Below are positions 5,260 through 9,746 of a DNA stretch of 9,746 nt, in pieces. The translations under genes and the position numbers were made by a program. The notes beneath the pieces were generated by a model that saw only the letters and a list, made by a program, of their open reading frames with translations, did not search any database and was not told the DNA's origin. Within the stretch, counting starts at the first letter, position 1; each line of letters opens with the position of its first letter. The stretch comes from Chloroflexota bacterium. GTDB lineage: Bacteria > Chloroflexota > Anaerolineae > Aggregatilineales > Phototrophicaceae. The stretch covers positions 1 to 9,746 of the forward strand of contig JAADYY010000086.1 of the NCBI GenBank assembly GCA_010092805.1, given 5' to 3'.

Positions 5260-7785
5260 TTAACACGGTTGCCAGTTCAGATCCCCGGCATACTGGTGTG
5301 TGACCTTGCCATGTTCATCGAGCGCAAACAGATATAACCAGCGGTTGTCCACCAATTGCCGCACTGCCGCATGTTTAGCAATGATGTCGTTCATCGCATG
5401 GATAGGGGCTTCGATCATCACGTTCAGGCGCAGCGGCTCATGAACGTAGTTTTCGCCGTCGTGAACCGACTGCCACGGCAGCCCAACACGCAGATCTCCC
5501 CCGTTCCCTTCCAGCACCCCCAACGTACCAACCACGTTGTGCAATACTTTGTTGCCGCTGCCAAAGAACTCGTTATCCACCGTTGAACCGTAATATTGTA
5601 AGTTGATCCAGCTAGCGACGACCATCGGCGCGGTCATAATGAGTTCCAATACACCGAAGCCCTCGTCCTGCTGCCAATCATAAGTGTGCAGGAAGGAACG
5701 CCCCTTCAGGTCAACCCCGGCGGTGTGTTCACGCGGGGCGACGATGAACGCGGCACATCCCGCCAGACCCCACTCTGGGCGCACCTGCGACCAATCCCGG
5801 CTGCGATGCACCACTGATTGATCGGTATTCGCTCCGGTTTCGATCTTGAGCAGCGCGGCGCGTTCAGCGCGGGCCAGTTGCCCGGCCTGCACCAGATGTT
5901 CCTCAAGCTGGGCGATGTCATCCGCGTGGCTGGCCGGAACAGCGCTTTTGTCGAAAAGCGCGACTTCGTCGGTGGTGGTATCGTGCAGGGCTGCCATAAA
6001 GATCGTGTCTGCTGGGATGGGGATACCCCGCTCCCGCAAACCCTCACGAACGCCCGGATCGTTGAGCACTTGCGCCGCCACCCGCGCATTCGCCTCGCCC
6101 GTGTGACCGCCGCACGCGCCGCAGTCCAGGCCCGTCGCATAAGGATTGTTGACGGTGGTCGAGCCATGCCCGGCCAGCAGCACGATCCGGGCAAAATGAT
6201 CCGTCAGGGACATCGCTTTCAGTACGCCTTCAGCCACATCGAGCCGCTGTGCCGGGGTCATGCCCATGATCCGGTCGTTCATTTCGTGTGCGGCGATGTT
6301 CGGCCCCAAGCGGGTTTGTGTCTGCTTGTCCAGCCCGAAGGTTGCCGGATGTGGCACTGGGCGACCGCGCCCCAGCGTATCCACCACCAGCCTCTTGAGG
6401 TAGGCCAGCCCGACCGGCCCAACGAACCCGAAGCACGACACCGCGCCAAACTTGAACATCCGCCAGGCCTTTGTCACCCGCTGGGTGATGCTGCGCCTTG
6501 CGGTGATCGCCGCGATCTCATCCTCGGAGGCCCCGCCCACCGCCTCCGTGATCACGAACTGCGGCGTCAGCAGCACCGGGCATTGCGCGCCGCCCTCTGT
6601 GTCTCCCAGGCGCACATACTCGATGGGGAAGCCGAAGAACCCGGCAAACCCGATGGTTTCTACACCATCGGTGACCGTTTCCAGCGCCCGCCGAAAGACC
6701 TCGGAACGCACATCAATGCAGAAGGCCGCCTGCACCTGCTTCCGCGCGCCGGATTGTGTCCGTTTTGGCACGCCGAGTCGCGCGAAAAGCTGGCGTTGAT
6801 AGGCTTTTTCAAACGCGCGCTGGAGCAAAAGATCGCCAGCGAGTGCAACCTGTGTCGTTTCGTCCAGTGCATCACGACCCAGCGTGGACTTCTGCGTGTT
6901 CCAGGCTTGAGCTACACCCTTGCCTGCGAATGCCTTCAGCAGCGCCACCTCCCAAACCAACCGGATCGCCAGCAGATCGGTGAGCGTGTCGTCCGCGCCC
7001 CCGTAGAGTTCGGCTTCCCACAGGTGATAGCGGGCATAGCTTGCCCAACCGTGTATCGTCAGCAGCAAGCGATGCAGGTAAGCATCCACCCCATTGGCGG
7101 GAATATCGAGGATGTCGAGCGCGGCAGCAATGGTCTCCATGGCGGATTCCGGTAGACTGCGCACCGTCTCACGAAAACCCTGAACACCGCGCACACGTGG
7201 CGTGCGATCATAGGCTGCTTCGGCGCGCCAGGCAGCATAGGGCGGCAGGTTGGCCCAGGGAGATTTCCAGTAGGATTGCCCCTGGTCGAAATACGCCCCC
7301 GCCCAGGACGAGATCGACTCGATGACAAATTCGCCCCAATCTGTGCCGGTCACTTCCTGCGCCACAGCAGCGACAGTGGGCACTGTTTCGAATGTGATGT
7401 CGGGTGCGTCACGCAGCGCAAACGCCTTGAGCGCGGCTACCGTGCCCGGCGCGCCAGCGGACAGATTGCCTTCCGCCAAGGCTGCCTCAAGATCGGCATC
7501 GGTGATGCGCCCATGTTGAATGGCGCGCGCATAGAAGGCGCGCGGGGCGGTCATGCGGGCACCAGCCCGGCGACCCAGGAGCTGTGCGGCGGCCTCAACA
7601 GGCTGTTCGAGCAAGCCCAGGTAGGGGTTCACCGCCACGAAATGACGTAGCGGCCAAAGCGGCGCAATACGGCGTCCGGCTTGATCGACCGCCGCCCGGA
7701 TCGCATCGAACGCGAGGCCGTCGGTCTGTTTTTCGACGGTGCTCGTTTCAGGTTGGGATTGGTTTTCACGTAAGCGAAAATCCAT
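5260..7785 (-). CDS. dabA: Inorganic carbon accumulation subunit DabA (DUF2309, beta-carbonic-anhydrase-like)
   Basis: An 841-residue protein, about the usual DabA length. In the DAB complex, DabA is the peripheral cytoplasmic zinc subunit. It is thought to hydrate CO2 to bicarbonate in one direction, driven by ion flow through DabB. The four zinc/catalytic positions known for the family are all present: C356 and D358 in AAFCIDVRSE, H540 in LLAGHGST, and C555 in GLDCGACGGH. The Cys-to-Asp spacing of 2 and His-to-Cys spacing of 15 match the characterised Halothiobacillus protein. N-terminal family marks include HFVAVNPYLG and FDQGQSYWKSPW. The start at 7785 is chosen over the in-frame ATG at 7902 because GGAGG lies 11 bases upstream (7797-7801). 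The longer form would also overlap dabB by 82 bases. It follows dabB by 35 bases in one operon. No transmembrane helices are evident. Confidence 0.95.
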   Translation of the reverse strand: MDFRLRENQSQPETSTVEKQTDGLAFDAIRAAVDQAGRRIAPLWPLRHFVAVNPYLGLLEQPVEAAAQLLGRRAGARMTAPRAFYARAIQHGRITDADLEAALAEGNLSAGAPGTVAALKAFALRDAPDITFETVPTVAAVAQEVTGTDWGEFVIESISSWAGAYFDQGQSYWKSPWANLPPYAAWRAEAAYDRTPRVRGVQGFRETVRSLPESAMETIAAALDILDIPANGVDAYLHRLLLTIHGWASYARYHLWEAELYGGADDTLTDLLAIRLVWEVALLKAFAGKGVAQAWNTQKSTLGRDALDETTQVALAGDLLLQRAFEKAYQRQLFARLGVPKRTQSGARKQVQAAFCIDVRSEVFRRALETVTDGVETIGFAGFFGFPIEYVRLGDTEGGAQCPVLLTPQFVITEAVGGASEDEIAAITARRSITQRVTKAWRMFKFGAVSCFGFVGPVGLAYLKRLVVDTLGRGRPVPHPATFGLDKQTQTRLGPNIAAHEMNDRIMGMTPAQRLDVAEGVLKAMSLTDHFARIVLLAGHGSTTVNNPYATGLDCGACGGHTGEANARVAAQVLNDPGVREGLRERGIPIPADTIFMAALHDTTTDEVALFDKSAVPASHADDIAQLEEHLVQAGQLARAERAALLKIETGANTDQSVVHRSRDWSQVRPEWGLAGCAAFIVAPREHTAGVDLKGRSFLHTYDWQQDEGFGVLELIMTAPMVVASWINLQYYGSTVDNEFFGSGNKVLHNVVGTLGVLEGNGGDLRVGLPWQSVHDGENYVHEPLRLNVMIEAPIHAMNDIIAKHAAVRQLVDNRWLYLFALDEHGKVTHQYAGDLNWQPC

Positions 7786-7820
7786 CTTATTTTTTTCCTC
7801 CAGATGTTGAATTTCAGGGG

Positions 7821-9398
7821 TTAACGCCCCACACGGATGAATCGGTCGAACAAGGCATTGGCGTAGAAGCCGTTCTTGAGGTGGACGTAGAACACCCGCC
7901 ACGCCGGACGATTAACCAGCGCGGGCAGCAGCGCACTCAGCAAGGTCACACTGCCGAAAGCGACCACCGCCAGCACCATTGCGATCAACGTCGGGGTATC
8001 CGGGGTGGGGAAGACAGCGACCACATCGCCCAGCAATGCCGCCCCGCTGAGTTCAAGGGCGAAGAAAGCGAGCGTCACCAGCACCGCCATCAGCGCTGTG
8101 CGTCCGATGACGATGAGCGGCGCTCTGCCGGTCGTGCCCTTCACCAACAGGTAGGCGACGGCGATTGCAAAGATCGCACCGAGGGCGGTTTCGCCCGGTC
8201 GTTTGGTGATGTCGATGCCCAGCGTGGTGGCTATCACCAGAAACACAGCGAGCGACGCCGCCAGATTCGCCAGCAGACTCAACGGATGCGGCACCGTGTT
8301 CAGTTTCTGGGTGCCGGTGTTCCGCACATATTCGACGATACTGCCTGAAGACAGAAAAGCATGAGCTTTGTAAAAAGAATGGGCGATCAAGTGCATGATG
8401 GCGACGCTGTGCGCCCCAAACCCGCACAGCATTAACATGAAGCCCATGTGCGCGGCGCTGGAATAGGCCAGGGAAACTTTGACGCCACTCTGTGTGATCA
8501 TGGCGGACGAGGCGAAAATCGCCGTGAAGCCGCCAACAGCCATCAACAGGATCAACGATGGGGTGGACAAAAAGACCAGTTCGCCGAGGCGCACAACCAG
8601 GAACGTCCCCGCATTGAGCAGCCCGGCGTGCAGCAGGGCCGAAACCGGAGTCGGCGTCTCCATCACTTCCAGCAGCCATCCGTGGAACGGGAACATCGCC
8701 GACTTCAGGGCGGCAGCAAGCACCACCAGAATCGCAGCGATCCCGACGCTGCCGGGGGCCGTACCCGCAGCCAAAGCTTCGCTGGCCGCCGCATGGATTG
8801 CGCCAAGATCGGTTGTGCCGAAGGTCTGCGCGATCAACACCGCCGCACCCACCAAACAGACATCGCTCGCACGGGCAACGATAAATTTCTTCCGCGCAGC
8901 CCGGATCGCGCGCGGGCGCTCTGGGTAGAACACCAGCAGTTGATGCAGCGCAAAGCTCATCCCAATCCATGCCAGAACGAGCTGCCACAGATTGCCCGAC
9001 AAGACCAGCAGCAGCACCGCGCCAATTGTCAGGTACAGGCGGCTGAAAAACACGGTCTGGCGCGGGTCACCGTCCAGATAGTTGCGGCTGAATTGGATCA
9101 GCAACACACCCAGGAACGTCACCAGCCACACCATCAGAATGCTCAGCGCATCCAGACGGAGCGCCACGCCCACCTCGCCGATGCCAATCACCGGGCTGAC
9201 CATTGCCCCAGACGTAAAGACAACAGCCCCTACCACCAGCGATCCTACAAATGCCCCTAAGGTGGCAGCGCGCCCAAAGCGGAATACCTGATCAACCGAG
9301 CGTGACAAATTCAGCGGCACCATGAGTGCCACCAAAATCAAAGAAAGCGGTGCCAGATAACCGACGAGCGCTAGATTTGCCACTTCACCCCCTACCAT
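7821..9398 (-). CDS. dabB: DAB complex membrane subunit DabB (NuoL/MrpA-like proton-conducting antiporter family)
   Basis: A 525-residue, very hydrophobic protein with about 14-15 predicted membrane helices. It belongs to the proton-antiporter (ND5/NuoL/MrpA) family and would carry the ion flow that drives DabA. The core motif spans K232 in LKSAMFP, H239-W241 and then ETPTPVSALLHAG. A second channel lysine, K344, is in HSFYKAHAF. These match NuoL K229 and K342 in context. The NuoL TM5 glutamate position reads AWIG (W144-I145) instead of WE. The segment LLVFYPERP followed by a basic ARKKF stretch is DabB-like rather than complex-I-like, as I recall the families. The direct neighbour dabA settles the identity. 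ATG 9398 has AGGAG 10 bases upstream. No other nuo or mrp genes are nearby. Confidence 0.92.
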   Translation of the reverse strand: MVGGEVANLALVGYLAPLSLILVALMVPLNLSRSVDQVFRFGRAATLGAFVGSLVVGAVVFTSGAMVSPVIGIGEVGVALRLDALSILMVWLVTFLGVLLIQFSRNYLDGDPRQTVFFSRLYLTIGAVLLLVLSGNLWQLVLAWIGMSFALHQLLVFYPERPRAIRAARKKFIVARASDVCLVGAAVLIAQTFGTTDLGAIHAAASEALAAGTAPGSVGIAAILVVLAAALKSAMFPFHGWLLEVMETPTPVSALLHAGLLNAGTFLVVRLGELVFLSTPSLILLMAVGGFTAIFASSAMITQSGVKVSLAYSSAAHMGFMLMLCGFGAHSVAIMHLIAHSFYKAHAFLSSGSIVEYVRNTGTQKLNTVPHPLSLLANLAASLAVFLVIATTLGIDITKRPGETALGAIFAIAVAYLLVKGTTGRAPLIVIGRTALMAVLVTLAFFALELSGAALLGDVVAVFPTPDTPTLIAMVLAVVAFGSVTLLSALLPALVNRPAWRVFYVHLKNGFYANALFDRFIRVGR

Positions 9399-9462
9399 GA
9401 AGTAAGCTCTCCTGCTGTTTTTGAAAGACGGTTAAAAGTGTCATACGAGAGACGATCAGAAA

Positions 9463-9490
9463 AATATATGTATCCGACGCAAACGTTCAA
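9463..9490 (-). promoter_or_regulatory. Candidate promoter for the dabBA operon
   Basis: On the minus strand TTGAAC (-35, 9485-9490), a 16-base spacer and TATATT (-10, 9463-9468) lie 65 bases before the dabB start, in the most AT-rich stretch of the window. This is the best promoter match here for dabB. The -35 overlaps an AACGTT palindrome (9482-9487) that could be part of an operator, but that is speculation. The rest of 9399-9513 shows only the dabB ribosome binding site. Confidence 0.5.
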
Positions 9491-9513
9491 TTATTCCGAA
9501 GAGTATACATGCA

Positions 9514-9732
9514 ATGTTCAACGACTACCATTTGCATCAGGGCAAGCGCATCACACTGCGTGAACTGACGGATGAGGTGGAAGTCGTCACTGAAGGCGGG
9601 GACCCCCAGGTTAGCGGAAGCGAACCGTTAGCCCCAAACCTCACTATTCAAAACTTCGCTCATTATGTGGAATTGACAGCCTATTCTCAGCGGTCTGCAT
9701 TAGAACCGCTATTGACCGAACGCAAGGGTTAG
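9514..9732 (+). CDS. Small hypothetical protein, divergent from dabB
   Basis: A 72-residue ORF from ATG 9514 to TAG 9730-9732, with an in-frame stop upstream at 9433 and no other ATG between. I do not recognise a family. The product is soluble-looking and acidic in the middle (ELTDEVEVVTEGG), with no membrane helix, cysteine cluster or clear DNA-binding helix-turn-helix. The ribosome binding site is weak: only GAAGAG (9499-9503 region) about 10 bases before the start. Codon use is less GC-biased at third positions than in the neighbours, so it may be a real small gene, a recently acquired one, or a chance ORF. Its position head to head with dabBA across 115 bases would fit a shared control region. 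A GGTTAGCGG/CCGTTAGCC hairpin (9609-9633) lies inside it. Confidence 0.4.
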   Translation: MFNDYHLHQGKRITLRELTDEVEVVTEGGDPQVSGSEPLAPNLTIQNFAHYVELTAYSQRSALEPLLTERKG

Positions 9733-9746
9733 CTTTTGCGGTAAAC

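Noticed and set aside
5818..7155. 445-residue plus-strand ORF antisense to dabA
   Set aside because: It lies wholly within dabA, whose four zinc-site motifs prove the minus-strand frame. The product is His/Arg/Gln-rich with no recognisable domain, as expected from the complement of GC-biased codons.
8448..9260. 270-residue plus-strand ORF antisense to dabB (and 7584-8348 across the dabA/dabB junction)
   Set aside because: Products are dominated by Gln, Arg and His, the antisense image of membrane-helix codons, and the dabB frame is proven by its antiporter motifs.
7821..9398. dabB as a complex I NuoL or Mrp antiporter subunit
   Set aside because: No other nuo or mrp genes are adjacent, it lacks the WE motif, and it sits directly upstream of dabA in one operon.

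Overview
This is a GC-rich bacterial window with compact, chromosome-like gene content. The sequence shows no mobile-element genes, tRNA, rRNA or CRISPR array. A MurF-alanine racemase fusion, a Sco-type copper protein, a lone TolB-like propeller, and DabB/DabA together suggest an aerobic or facultatively aerobic member of the Chloroflexota. That placement is inference from gene content and style and has moderate confidence; there is no marker gene here.

Layout from left to right. (1) Bases 2-2212, plus strand: the 3' part of a cell-wall gene encoding a MurF-type ligase fused to alanine racemase. It is cut by the left edge just after the expected ATP-binding loop. (2) Bases 2262-3014, minus strand: a membrane-anchored Sco1/SenC protein, tail to tail with the fusion gene across a hairpin. 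(3) Bases 3015-3308: a divergent regulatory region with two large hairpins, a repeated 8-mer and candidate promoters for both sides. (4) Bases 3309-4340, plus strand: a membrane-anchored PD40/TolB-like beta-propeller. (5) Bases 4436-5185, plus strand: a class I SAM-dependent methyltransferase with its own candidate promoter and ribosome binding site. (6) Bases 5186-5259: a short convergent junction with a 10-bp hairpin. (7) Bases 5260-7785 and 7821-9398, both minus strand: dabA and dabB, transcribed dabB then dabA with a 35-base gap. (8) Bases 9399-9513: an AT-rich divergent promoter region. (9) Bases 9514-9732, plus strand: an unrecognised 72-residue ORF.

How the genes work together. DabB (a proton-channel-like membrane protein of the NuoL/MrpA family) and DabA (a zinc protein related to beta-carbonic anhydrases, DUF2309) form the known DAB inorganic-carbon accumulation complex. 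All four predicted zinc-site residues of DabA are present with the family spacing. The fusion protein would make D-alanine and join D-Ala-D-Ala to the peptidoglycan precursor. The Sco protein would support copper-centre assembly of cytochrome oxidase. The propeller and the methyltransferase have no defined substrate.

The points most worth following up are the DAB operon in an organism with no visible carbon-fixation genes nearby, the DabB position where NuoL has its key TM5 glutamate, the divergent small ORF next to dabB, the diverged MurF motifs, the structured 3122-3245 region, and a strict G-quadruplex motif in the start of the sco gene. I found no convincing wholly new system. The long ORFs antisense to the real genes look like composition artefacts.
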